Source: Ciona savignyi (Eukaryota > Chordata > Ascidiacea > Phlebobranchia > Cionidae). Taken from it: a DNA stretch of 64,000 bases. Location: contig CH001352.1 in the NCBI GenBank assembly GCA_000149265.1, forward strand, positions 425,386 through 489,385, given 5' to 3'. Below, piece after piece: positions 20,820 through 32,575 of this stretch; the stretch's first letter is position 1, and every line of letters begins with the position of its first letter. Both the position numbers and the translations under genes were made by a program. A model generated the notes under the pieces. It ran no database searches. It was not told the DNA's origin and was given only the letters and a program-made list of their open reading frames with translations.

Positions 20820-23800
20820 ATGTCGAGCAACATGTTATCAGCTGGCAAAGCACGCATGATCTTGCATCCGGCTAGCAATCGGCAGGATGAAAAACAACAG
20901 AGCGGGACACTGTAAGTATATCAGAATTATGTTTAAGGTTTAGGAAAACCTTTTTTATGGGGGGGGGGTTAAAAAAATTACTGCAATAAAAATGTGTAAT
21001 TTTGCATTTTATTATTCTCTTTTGGGGGTTAATATCCTTTAAGAGTCGCTTCAGCTTTATCCCGCTGGTTTATTTTCAAAAACTAAAGTAGATTAACTTT
21101 AAGTGTATTTAGGATAGGATAGGATAGGATATTCATGTTTATCCCCGTGAATGGGAAAACCAAGGGGGTTATCACACGGGCAATCGTCAGATCACCTCGC
21201 GCCCATCGTCGGGTTACCGGAGCTATTGCAGTGTGTTGTATATGATAGACACGTTCCTTCAATTTGGTAGAACCCATTTATCCGCTGGATTCAGGCAATG
21301 TCCGTAAAGTGCCTGGCCCAAGGACACAACCGACTAGCTAGCCACCAGTTTCGCACCTGTAACCTTTCGGTTAAAAGGTGACGCACTTAACCGCTAGACC
21401 ATCGGGCCGGATTTATACACATTTTTGACCCTGTATCGGAGATGAAAATACGTCTAGTTCTGTATTTTAAAATATGGCTTGATGTTACGGCCACGAAATA
21501 ATCTGAGGATTTCCGGAGTGGGAACGCACGTATCCGCGACGTACGATAAAGATTTTTATATCTTCCCTTGTGTTTTCCATTCACGGTGATCATGAATATC
21601 CTATCCTGGTTTTAACTAGTTCTTAAACAAGTTGTTTTTACACTTGTTGGTTCAACATGTTTTTCAATTCAGAAAGGCCTAATATTTTTTTACTTTTCCA
21701 TTTTTTTGACAGGTTGTCAAAGATTAAATTAAAGTGTTTAACCAGCAACAACCCATCGTTAAATATATATGTGGCTGGAGCGGGGAATGTGGGCAAAACA
21801 GGTACATTTATTAAAAGATTGGTTTAATATGAAGAAAATAATTAAAACATAGTAAACAGTGTGTTTTGTAAACCATACACGTTAACCACTCGTAACTATA
21901 TTCTGGGGTCAAACCAGTCGCTAGTGACTCGATAGTTTACCATCAAATGCAGTGTAATATTTTGATAGAAAACCTTATTTTTCCAGTTTTAATCATTTTT
22001 TATACATTAGGTTTGGCGGCAACGTCGAATTATACTATCAAGTAAATAATTGATTGATATTTAGAAGTGTTTCAACGACTGCAGTTTTGCCGTTTTTCTC
22101 GTTTTTTATTATTTTTTTTTATCAAAGGTCTTGCTTCGTGTTTTCCGCGTGAAAACAAAAAAATAACTAAAACTAGAGAGTGTCAACCACGTGTTTAACC
22201 ACCACCATTTGTAAAACACATTTTGTATGCCATATATTCATGCTACAGGGTCCCTAACCACAATTTGTATTTTATACACTGAGTATGTAGTTTGTTTCTG
22301 CAAGCATAAACGCATGGGTCCCATAGTTGTCCAACCAAACTTCCTTTCAATGTGTAGTTAAAAAAAGAATAAACATCTTAATTTACGAACATTTTACCTT
22401 AAATGTTTGAAATTAAACCTTTTTAAGCGCTGTAATGAAATAAAGGAAATTCCCCTAGGTTTAGTAGATGAGTTTCTGTTTTTACATATGTTGGCCATGT
22501 CATGTAACAATTCTTAAAGTTTTAATGTGATTTGTCGACTCCTTGTTGGAGATGTCAGTGCGATATGGCATGCCTGTCACAATCATAATTCAGGAACATA
22601 TCTTCGTTTTTAGGGGAATTACTCTAAGCAAATGTTTTCTTTCTTTTAATTGCCTAAAGTGTCTAATGGTCTAACATTTAACCAAATCTGATCAAAATTA
22701 GAGCAGCCGTTCAAGCGCTATTGCCCAAAAAATCTAATTTTTTAGAAAAAAAATGTTTTGGTATTTAACGTCTCAGGGGAATTTCCCTAGATTCATTACC
22801 CAAAATTTTGGTTTCTGCTTATCTAGACCATGTTCTGTTACAAATGTCAAATTTTTATTGCGATTTTATTACTCCTTTTGCTAGATTTCGGGGCAACATG
22901 GCATGCTTGTCACAATCATAATTAGAGAACAAAATTCGATTTTTAGGGTATTTCCCTAAGTAATTTTTTTATTTCTTTTAGGTGTTAAATCAGTGACTAG
23001 TGCACTAACATTCCACCAAATTTGATTCAAATTGGAGCAGCCATTCAAGCGCTATGGCCTAAAAAGCTATTTTTTTAGAAAAAAATGACCGTTTTGGTTT
23101 TTAACGTCCAAGGGGAATTCCCCTAAATTTATTACCCTAAATTTTAGTTTCTGCATATCTAGGCCATGTTGTCCAAAAAATCACCAAGTTTCATTGCGAT
23201 TCCATTATTCCTTCTGGTAGATGTCGGGGCGCCATAGCATGCCTGTCACAATTATCATTTAACAGCAAAAGTTTAATTTTTAGGGTATTTCCCTAGGTAA
23301 TTTTTTTTGTTAAATCAGTGACTAGTGCACTAACATTCCACCAAATTTGATTTAAATTGGAGCAGCCGTTCAAGCGCTATGGCCTAAAAAGCTCATTTTT
23401 TATAAAAAAATGACCGTTTTGGTTTTTAACGTCCAAGGGGAATTCCCCTAAATTTATTACCCCAAATTTTGGTTTCTGTATATCTAGGCCATGTTGTCTA
23501 AAAAATCACCAAGTTTCATTGCGATTCCATTATTCCTTTTGGTAGATGTCGGGGCGCCATGCCATGCCTGTCAAGCGTTTGACGAAGAAAAAAAAAAAAG
23601 AAAAAAAAGAAAAAAAAAAAAAGAAAAAAAAAAAACGGACAAAAACAATATGTGTCCCATTTTTTCAAATGGGACCCATAACTAAACTAAACTATAGCCT
23701 GAAATTGCGAATTTGTTGTGGTAAAAGCTTCAGATTAACGGGTTTCACAAAAAACTATAACGAAACACCTCAGTCGAAAAGGACAATGAAAAAGCTTCGG

Positions 23801-26800
23801 TAACCTGTCGTATGACGTTGACGATAGCTAGTGTGATAATGTTTATTGTGTTTTTTTTATTCTAGGGGATAAACATGAATATCCTATCCTTTCCTTAATT
23901 TGTTGTAGATTATTTACATCAACTACATTTATAAATATTACCCAAGCGTAAGTGAATATTTTCTTTTAGCTCTGCTTGTGCGCTTTCTTACCCGACGCTT
24001 CATAGGAGAATACATAACGGGTGAAAATATTACTTACAAACTCACAACCTTGTCGAAGCAGGAGGTAACATTCCATGACACCAGTTCCCCTGTGGTAAGC
24101 TGTCTAAATCACTATTTTGAATTAATATGGTATAGCCAATTGGTTCGGGCCATCCTGATAATATGCACACATCGTGCTTTCGTGATGCTATTTTGGACGT
24201 TGGTTTAATGTATTGGTCCGGTATATAGTAAACCCAATTGTTAACTCGGTCGGTGAGAGCTTCGTACGAAATTGTAATATAATGCTGCCTTGGCCAGGGA
24301 CCTGTAACCTTTTGCACCTAAAAAAAAACATTTTAATCGATATTCCAAAAAATAAAAACGACTGGGAGCACCAAAATTAGTAGTATTTTCGCAATAAAAC
24401 GAAAACAACCTATATGTGAGATAAAGACGCGAGTGTCCTTCTGTTTGTTTTACTTGTATGGGTATAAAACTTTTTTAAGCGCTTGCTACACTAGCAATAA
24501 AATTAATAAGAGCTTTATTAGAAGGATAAAAGAGCCGCAGGTGGCCGACTCCTGGCCTATAGACGTAAGTACAGTTGCGCATCGCACAAATAGTTAGGCT
24601 AAAGAAGATTAAAAAGCACCTGCCGGTATTCTGATTAAAATCTTGGTAATTGAAAAACGAAAAGGGCAAAATCAATATTAAGCCGCTCTATTCTTTAAAC
24701 TAAATTGTGTCAAATAAGCCACCCACGGCTTATGACTGAATATTTTTCTGCTGTATAAATAGCAGTCTTTTCATACAACCAATTAGGTTTACCTCAAAAC
24801 AATAAGTCAAACATGTTCGGTCGAATGGCTCGGCTGATTCCTTGGGTAAGGTATTTAGCAGACGTCACCTAAACTCAGTGGATTAAGGGGTTCACTTAAA
24901 AAAAGTCACTGCAATATCTCCGACGGCGGGTGCAAGATATTATGACAATTACCTGTGTGAGAACGCATTCTTACGCATTAGGATATTATAGGATATTCAT
25001 GTTTATCCCCGTGAATGGGAAAACCAATGGGGTTAACACACGGGCAATGGTCAGATCACCTCGCGCACACCGTCGGGTTACCAGAGCTATTGCAGTTTGT
25101 TGTGTATGATTCACACGTTTCATCAATTTGGTAGAACCCATTAATTTGCTGGGTTCAGGCAATGTCCGTTAAGTGCCTTGCCCAAGGACACAATCGACCA
25201 GATAGCGACCAGTTTAGAACCTGAACCTTTCGGTTGAAAGGCTTTGCACTAAACCGTCAGACTAACCGGTCGCACATTCGCAAATAATTCTGACTGCACA
25301 CGCGATAACATCGCCCCCTTTTCTCAATCACGGTGAAAAAAACACGAATATCCTGTCCTATTTTTATTCGGAATTCAAAATGTTTTACTGTACAGAACCA
25401 TGCTGAAACACAGGTCATCAACGACATGGATTTGATCGCGCATTGTGACGGCATAGTGATGGTGTATGCTATTTGTGACCGATCTTCATTTGAATACGCC
25501 AACAACTTTATAACGACCATCAGCAACAGTTTATTACTAAGAAAAAAGTGCAAACAAATTCCAGTAATATTGCTGGGGAATAAAGTGGACATGGAGGTTT
25601 ATAGTCATACAATTTAAAATGGTGTACCACAAAATGGCCTTATGTTATTGTTATGGTCACCAGTGTGTTCTTTTTAATGTTTAATGGGTATAATGCTTCC
25701 AAGCGCTTTAAATCCAGGCATGTGGGCTTTTCGTATTGAAAGATAGAACATTTAGGTTTATCCTCGTAAATGTAACATGCAAGGGGTAGGATAGCATATT
25801 CATCTTTATCCCCGTGAATGGGAAAACCAAGGGGGTTAAGCAGATCACCTCGCGCTCATCGTCGGGTTACCGGAGCTATTGCAGTGTGTTGTATATGATA
25901 GACACGTTCCTTCAATTTGGTAGAACCCATTGATCCGCTGGGTTCAGGCAATGTCCGTAAAGTGCTTTTTGCCCAAGGACACAACCGACTAGCTAGCGAC
26001 CAGTTTCGCACCTTCAACCTTTCGATTGAAAGGCGACGCACTTAACCGTTAGACCAACGGGCCGAACGTTATCACAAGGGTAATCGTCATATTTACTCGC
26101 ACCTACCACAGGCGCTATTACAATGCGTTGTTATATGGTTGAAACGTTCCTTTAAATTTGGTAGAACCCATAATCCACTGAGTTCAGGCCTTGTACCCGA
26201 AGTGCTTTGGACAATGACACAACCAACTAGCCATCGATATACTCCGAATCTGTAATCCATAGGCTAGGCTGAAAGGCGATTTAGTAATCCACAAAGCTAT
26301 TAGGTCTTATACGTGGTCATCTTTGGTTAAGTCTTTTTTTCACTGTTCAGATGCGAAGCCTTACAATTTGTTATTTAATTCAGATAACAGTTCTTGTACC
26401 CTACAAACAAGAATCTACTCGGTTAAACCAGGTTTTTCAAATGCTAGTAAATTAAACATCTTTTATGTTGTATTCTATTTTTTTGTTTATTTTTATTTCT
26501 TTATAAAGCCAAGTGTGTCGCGAGCCTTAGTTGTCTTTAAAACCTATTTTTTAACCAGAGTGGAAGAGAAATTTCGCCTACCGAGGTTCTACAAGCAATT
26601 CTTCGCTACAATGTCCCGATAATGTCTGGCGAAGTCTCAGCGGCGGTGGACTTTGACAAAATATTCAAACACTTTAATGAATTTATAGAACTAGTGACAG
26701 ACGAGAAAAGGGAGCAGCTGAAAAGACAAGCTGCCAGGACACACAAACGCTTCAGTTTAAAACCCTGGGTAAACTCAAAAGTGAAGCATTTACGATCCAA

Positions 26801-26810
26801 AAGCATGTAA
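20820..26810 (+). CDS. Divergent Ras-like small GTPase (RERG/RASL-type)
   Basis: Five exons keep phase exactly: 20820-20911, 21713-21801, 23970-24094, 25396-25596, 26559-26810, giving 252 aa. Small GTPases switch between GTP and GDP states; this resembles the RERG/RASL11/RASL12 branch, roles of which are regulatory and poorly defined. A ~48-residue N-terminal extension precedes the P-loop GAGNVGKT (53-60). The switch I area is FIGEYITGENITY. G3 reads DTSSPV (97-102), so the DxxG glycine is serine and the catalytic glutamine position is lost. G4 NKVD is at 164-167 and G5 VSAA at 195-198. The C-terminus is basic (SKVKHLRSKSM) with no CAAX box, so no prenylation is expected. Low or altered hydrolysis is an inference. 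The start at 20820 follows an acceptor-like AG; Met5 is an alternative. Signal AATAAA lies at 27068. Confidence 0.85.
21111..21413 (-). mobile_element. tRNA-derived SINE in GTPase intron 1
   Basis: Full-length: GGATAGGATAGGATATTCATG start, head ACCGCTAGACCATCGGGCC. Confidence 0.9.
21560..21607 (+). mobile_element. SINE tail fragment
   Basis: TTTTCCATTCACGGTGATCA then TGAATATCCTATCCT; only the 3' end remains. Confidence 0.6.
22173..23683 (+). mobile_element. Array element, uninterrupted copy, in GTPase intron 2
   Basis: The best reference copy. Left terminus CTAGAGAGTGTCAACCACG at 22173, unique left block to about 22340 (CAAGCATAAACGCATGGGTC), then units with cores at 22445, 22776, 23112 and 23437 (spacing 331, 336, 325). 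An A-rich stretch (23583-23635) is followed by CGGACAAAAACAATATGTG, TCCCATTTTTTCAAATGGGA and CCCATAACTAAA. No open frame of note exists, so mobility would depend on an enzyme from elsewhere. It lies in sense orientation in the intron. On the minus strand the element ends in CTAG preceded by the near-palindrome AAACACGTGGTT, which recalls Helitron 3' ends; see findings. Confidence 0.75.
23795..23893 (+). mobile_element. SINE tail fragment
   Basis: CGGTAACCTGTCGTATGACG and GGGATAAACATGAATATCC followed by TATCC; head missing. It abuts the array element closely. Confidence 0.6.
24843..25365 (+). mobile_element. Older SINE split by a younger SINE
   Basis: The left part (24843-24975: AGCAGACGTCACCTAAACTC, CTGCAATATCTCCGACGG, ACAATTACCTGTGTGAGAACG) and the right part (25290-25365: CACGGTGAAAAAAACACG, AATATCCTGTCC) form one plus-strand copy. 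The minus-strand copy at 24979-25275 sits between them. Confidence 0.65.
24979..25275 (-). mobile_element. tRNA-derived SINE nested in an older copy
   Basis: Full-length, from GGATATTATAGGATATTCAT to head CTAAACCGTCAGACTAACCG. In GTPase intron 3. Confidence 0.85.
25787..26064 (-). mobile_element. tRNA-derived SINE in GTPase intron 4
   Basis: GGTAGGATAGCATATTCATC start to head ACCGTTAGACCAACGGGCCG; a piece of the GGGTTAACACACGGGCAATCG block is deleted. Confidence 0.85.
26065..26315 (-). mobile_element. Degraded SINE
   Basis: An old copy directly beside the previous one: CGTTATCACAAGGGTAATCG, GGTAGAACCCATAATCCACT, ACACAACCAACTAGCC, and GGCTGAAAGGCGATTTAG. Confidence 0.65.
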
Positions 26811-28415
26811 AAGCCTACTGATTATATTATATGGAAGTGCTGAAGTTATTTGGTGTTTCGTCGATTGCTGTTAGTCGTTGTTTTTAGTGGTTGTATTTTA
26901 AATGTTTTCAATCACACTGTGAACTTTAAATTAGATCATTATCGTTTTATAATCGGGTTACATACTTGTTTTAATACATACAAGTCGTCCGTACATTCAC
27001 GGTTTTTTTAATATATATACTGTACATTGTACAAAAAAGTAGAATAATTCATTGCCTATCTTTGTATAATAAACCAGCAAAGTGCCTATTAATATTGAGC
27101 ATAGGCTGTGGGCATTTCCCTCATTTGTACTGCGCCTGGTTGTCACCGCAAATGTTAGCATAGAATACCAAGTCGATTGCGAGTTAGTGGGGTTATTGAA
27201 AAGACACTTAATGCACTTTGCTCTAAGCCCTGAATATTGGATTAAGACTAAAGGAAGAAAATATTAAACGGAAATCAAATATAATTTTACTGTTCGGCCT
27301 GGATTATTGATTATCATCAATTTCCACACACGTAGTAAGGTGGGTTATAGTTTACTATTAATTTTCGTGTTTTCGTCGTTCTTGTGTATTAGTATTGTCC
27401 TAATTAATGTGTTGCATAAATAAAGCCACGTCCTTACCGTATAAAACACAGTGATATATCTCCAGTAAAACAACATATGGCAGAAGGTATTTTAAAGAAT
27501 AACATTGTTAATAAATAAACTACCTAGGTGCGAGTTCATGCGCATCACCTGAATACGGAACAAATAATATTCCTAAAAAGTAATCCGTAACTTCAGAATA
27601 AGTTACAAATAACAACCGAACACGTAACTTGTACCTTTGCTAATGGAAAACAAAAACAAAGAATTTTTAAAGATCATGCATAGACGCGATATTGTTGTAT
27701 TTTGCCGGAAAGTCTTTAGAAGATATTATTGAACAGTGAACACCAATATATATCACGCAAAAAGTCAAAATAAATTAACCCCAGCGTAAAAAATTAAACC
27801 CACCGATTGACATATATTCCACAACAAGAAATTTTAAATCTGCGACGAAACAGTATTCTAAGACTGTGTGTATATAGAATATATCTGTTTGTGGCACGGG
27901 TAATCGTATGATTAATGGGTAAGTACCATTACTGCAAAAGGTTGCTGACATTCAAATAGTGTATGAGTCTTCAATCGAATGTTACAAGTCATGGGTTATT
28001 GACAGCAGCTATAACGACTTATATGATAAAATGGAAAATAAGTTTATTCGTCTACATTGCCGCGCTTTACTGTTGCAACTTGTTAACAACAGTTAAAACT
28101 GCTGAAGGCGTCAAATCTGAAACAAAAATAAGTGACACTACAGAAATAATAGGATATTTGACATAATTTTATATTTGCCTGCTAAGTTCGCTACAAAATA
28201 TTGGATTACAAAAAATGAAAGAATACCTATGTTTATATATCTGATTAAGTTTACGTTTTACATATTAATTCACTGCGTTTAAGCAACGTCTATTAAGTAC
28301 CTTGCCCAAGGTCATAACAAAACACAAAGCGACTAGTTACGATGCAACAGCTGATGGCCCAATACACTAGAAATGAGCTAAAACTGGCTGTAGCAGTTTT
28401 GATTCAGCCACAAAT
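26811..28415. other. Convergent 3' region, GTPase and UBXN1
   Basis: AT-rich spacer where the GTPase (+) and UBXN1 (-) end towards each other. AATAAA at 27068-27073 probably ends the GTPase mRNA; another AAATAAAG lies near 27418. The open frame at 27963-28166 (67 codons with a hydrophobic stretch) has no similarity I recognise and no splice context. SINE debris is at 28276-28345. Confidence 0.5.
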
Positions 28416-31400
28416 TTACTTAGTTGAAGTAAGAACTGTTGGAAGCACTGATCATGTAAGTACAGGATTAGTTTTGAACTTAACATTTTCTGGCTCAAGT
28501 TGTATAACTGTTATACTTTTAACACTAGGTATAACATAACAACACACGTACCTAGGCTTTGAAGGGACATGTTCATTTCTTCATCGCTAAAATGTCGTTT
28601 CGGAAACGCAGTTATCAAATCAAAAGGGCCAGTGTTGCCATCTTTGCGATTTATTTCGATAAACAACTTAACCGCGGCAAGTGGCTCTTTGGCAGAGAAT
28701 TGTTGCACCAGAGCAGAACCGTTTGGTAACCTCAGCTGTATAGACGTACTATATATTTACTTTGCATCATTCACAACGTTTATCTGCTTATACAAACTGC
28801 CTATATAACAGAAGCAAAACAAAATAATTCTTTTGGGTGGAATATTTTATAAAATCTATCTAAAATATTTATTTTTGTGCTTGGCTCTTTATTTTGCTTT
28901 GCGCAAGGCTTTTAGCAGACATTGCCTAAACCAAGTGAATTAATAGGTTGTACTAAATTAATGGAACATCTCAATCATATACACCACGCTTCAATAACTC
29001 CGGCAACCCAACAGTCGTCAGATCATGTGAGGTGATCTGATGATTACTCGTGTGATAACGCCCTTTGTGTTTATCCAGCCACAGGATAAACCTGAATATC
29101 CTATTCTAAACATTAGTTAAAAAAAGCCCACTCTCATACCTGCAACCTCGCATGTGTATGTTCCTTTTTAACAGGAGAAGTTGCAGTGGTTGCACTTGTG
29201 GTCGCAATGGGAAGAGAGGCTCCAAGCCGCTTTTCTTCTTTTTCTCTTTCTTCCCTTGCTTTTTTATCTGCACGATCTCTTGCAATTTGCTCTTTCACCC
29301 GTTGCCGGGCTTTATGATCGTCGAGTTTTTCCCGTCTTCGTATTTCAGCTTGCCTCTGCGCCTCTTTCCATTGTATGCTGTAGCATAAGCATTGCACAAT
29401 TATCAATAAACATTATTTTCATCTGTATAGCTTGGTGGGTTAGAGCGTCGCCTTTTAGTCAAAAGGGTTATAGGATCAAAAACTAATCAATTGTGTTTTC
29501 TGCAAGAAACACGGACATAACATGGATGCAGTGAATAAGTTGGTACATACTTTGCAAACCACACCATAGAATGCTTACACTTTGGTTATTCTATGAATTA
29601 ACAAGGCAGAGATATATTACACTGACATGTTGATACAAATCAACTAATAATATGCGTAAGATGATGTGGTTCTAATCGACTGTCAAACAATTGCCATGAA
29701 TAAGAATGGTACTTCATATATAAGGTAAATTCTAGTACAGTTTAATCTCTGAGGTGATGTGTCGAAATTTAGACTTTTACTATTGATCAAACTGGTAGAA
29801 CATATCTATTCTAGAATAAATTCAAATAAAATTCGTACTCCGCTTTAATTTTGTTGATATCTTGCCCACTTTTCCTGCGTTGAATTTCAGCTTCGATTTG
29901 TCGTTTCTTGTCCTCTGCTTCTTGTTCTTGTCTTCGTTGCTTTATTTTTTCTTGAATTCTGTTGCAAAGACAATTCAAACTATTTAAAACACTGCATTAT
30001 TTTAGTCTTTTATATTAATTGATCTCTTCATAAGTAACTTAAAAAATCATAAACACTTACAAAAAGTTAAGTTCCAGATCATTAATCTACTAATTCAAAT
30101 TTGTTCCAAACTTGTAGAACAGTTTAATGGAAAAAAACTATGAGCACAAGATAATCTGATGATTTCATGTTTTATAATGACACTGTGTTTCCATGGACAT
30201 AAACATGAGTATCTTTATTTTACTTTTAGCATTATCTGATAGAGTATTAAAGTTTACGGAGTATAAAAAGAATAAAAAAGAATAAATATAAAAACTAGCA
30301 AACAATAAAAATATCTAACTTTCTTAGTTTTTCAGCCTTTTCTTCTTCAGTGAGAACTTGCTTTGTTTCTGCAGCCAAGTCTCCTTGGCTTGATTCCCTT
30401 TCAGCAGGTGGTTCCTCTGCAGCAGCTGAAAGGAGAGAAAATGATGTAGTTCTTATGGCTACACATAAAGGGAATAAAGTCTGACCAAGAAGCCGCGTGG
30501 GTGAGTCTGTCACCTTTAGCCGAAGGGTTGCAGGTCTGAAAACTGGTCGCTATCCAGTCAGTTGAGTCCTTGGGCAAAGCACTTAGCGGATATTGTCTGA
30601 ACTCAGTGGATTGATTGGTTCTACCAGATTAAAGTAATTTCTCAGTATTTCAACACACACTACAATATCTCAGTTACCGGAGATCATACTATGCAATACC
30701 ATGCAAGCAATATATCCTTCCACATGGTAATAGTTACAATATCTTATGCCTGCTGCAGATTTACTGGAGGTAATGCAGATGTAGGTGTTATATAATGTTA
30801 ACTTACACCTATTAATTCACTAGGTCCATGCAATGTTTGCTGTTTAAGGACACACCCGACTTCTTACAACATTTCAGATGTGTGCAGATCAATGAATAAA
30901 TGAGCTAATTGGCTTAAATACAACTGATACCTCTAATAAATATATTTCAAACTTGCCTGCAGATTCCTGTTGCCCTAGATGAGCTAACCAGCTAAATGAC
31001 TACAGTAACAAGAATATCCCTTTTGGAAATATAAGCTCTGAAATGCAAGTTCACCTGGATTGCTTTTTGAGTCGAGGCGGTAACCCTGCGGAGGTTGGTA
31101 AGGTTCATCAATGTCAGGATCTTCATTATGTTCCAGAAGCCATTCCATCGCTGCCTGCACTCCACGGTCCCCCATCTTCAACCAAGCCTTTTCACTGGAA
31201 TTACAATGACACATTTATCATTATTAAAATTATGTTATTTTAATATATTATTTTAATTCCTGCTTTCTATGTTTCTGCTTTCTTTGTATACATTGTTAAT
31301 GCTGTATTAAATTAATATAACCTGCTGACCAAATAAATCAATGAATGGTATAAAAAAGCAATGGAAATAAACATTAGCCAATTGGCGGAGTGACCATGGT

Positions 31401-32575
31401 TTGCTGACATAGTAACTGATTTCATACAAATTTCCCATAAAAGATTTCATACAAATTTATGTATAAATTTTCCAAGTGATCCTGTAGTAATTAGAGGCAC
31501 CCTAGTATATGCAGAGGCACCCTAGTACCAGTCTGGAAAGTATGGCAGATCTCGACGAGATCTCGCGGGTGCACGATCCCGACAGCCGGGTGCACGATCC
31601 TAATGCGTGGTGCAGCTATACCAAGCAATTATGTTACATATCGCCAATTCTCTGTTGGAACTTTCGTAAACCTATAGAAACGGCTGAAATAGAAATACAC
31701 GGTACAATAAATAATATTTTTCTGTTTTGGACTTTAAGTTTGCCTCAATTAATCAACTCTGGAAAGCACTTAATGTTCCATATTTTTTTGAAATGTGAAT
31801 TCCCATATCGTACCCATTACTATTCAATCGATTTAATCCAGTCCTAACAGATAAAATTAAATTAGAGTTTCAGGTTTAGGATTAATAAAGTACCGTACGT
31901 ATCAGTGTTCGAGACTATTTGTGCGATTCAATCTGACCGCATCGAATGCTTAATCGACGTTTCCTGGGTTAAGGGAAAGCTTATTTACTGTGCTTTTCAT
32001 TGAATGCGTACGATTAGTCGTAGGGCTGCGTTAAATGCGTTAATCGTTGACGAATGGTTTGTTTTTATATAGCAAGTGCAGGTTAGCAGGGGTGCATTTT
32101 ACGATTTTTCGGGTGCATTTATGATAGTTTAAAAAATATCGCGGGTGCACTTGCCATGCTTTCCATACTGGCCCTAGTACATCCCTTTTCTTTATTGGAT
32201 AGTGAAAAAATATAAGCTATATATGAGCCTGTATTGTTTCAAAATGATAAAAGGGGATACTTTTACTAAAAAATACAGATACCTAAAATACAGATATATA
32301 TTTGATTAGATAATATTTTGCCATAGGATAGGATAGTCCATGTCATTCGCGTGAATGGGAAACTGCAATTGATGTTATCACACTCAACCCCAGAACCCTA
32401 ACTCCAACCCCATGTTTAAAACTAACTCTAATGCTCTAATCTTTATTTTAATCTGCAGTTTCCCTTCTTTTAGTTTTCCTTATTGAACACAGCTTAATAT
32501 TTAAAACAATACTTACGCCCTGTTTCTTAAAAATCCCATTTCGACCAACGTATCAACACCAGACTGTGACGACAT
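28416..32575 (-). CDS. UBXN1: UBX domain protein 1 (SAKS1), p97 cofactor
   Basis: Seven exons join in phase on the minus strand: 32575-32517, 31194-31055, 30425-30320, 29958-29839, 29377-29140, 28735-28552, 28447-28416, giving 292 aa (human UBXN1 297). The protein binds ubiquitin through an N-terminal UBA domain and p97/VCP through a C-terminal UBX domain, and limits p97-dependent degradation. UBA: VDTLVEMGFLRNRAEKAW and GVQAAMEWLLEHNEDPD (about 1-48), almost as in vertebrates. The middle (about 85-200) is a highly charged coiled coil rich in EKI, RRQ and REERE runs. UBX (about 215-290): LQLRLPNGSALVQQF, then the p97-contacting loop TAFPKRHF (FPR motif kept as FPKR). The last exon has only 10 codons, ending LPTVLTSTK. 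Introns carry SINE pieces. The first exon may follow an AG near 32600. Confidence 0.93.
28905..29108 (+). mobile_element. SINE lacking head
   Basis: AGCAGACATTGCCTAAACC, TGAATTAATAGGTTGTACT, ATAACTCCGGCAACCCAAC, and AACCTGAATATCCTATTC. In UBXN1 intron 5, antisense to the gene. Confidence 0.7.
29426..29500 (+). mobile_element. SINE head fragment
   Basis: GCTTGGTGGGTTAGAGCGTC followed by GCCTTTTAGTCAAAAGGG is the tRNA-like head; the body is missing. Confidence 0.5.
30120..30215 (+). mobile_element. SINE tail fragment, degraded
   Basis: GAGCACAAGATAATCTGATG and CATGGACATAAACATGAGTA match the tail half. Confidence 0.5.
30488..30710 (+). mobile_element. Diverged SINE, head and middle
   Basis: CACCTTTAGCCGAAGGGTTG, ACTGGTCGCTATCCAGTCAG, CTTGGGCAAAGCACTTAGCG and TTGATTGGTTCTACCAGATT; the tail degrades. 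In UBXN1 intron 2. Confidence 0.7.
32325..32385 (-). mobile_element. SINE tail fragment
   Basis: GGATAGGATAGTCCATG and GTGAATGGGAAACTGC; the rest is lost. In UBXN1 intron 1. Confidence 0.5.

Noticed and set aside
23491-23803. Lysine-rich frames
   Set aside because: Translation of the A-rich right end of the array element.
27963-28166. 67-codon frame with possible signal sequence
   Set aside because: No acceptor, no similarity, and it lies in a convergent 3' spacer; not strong enough to call.
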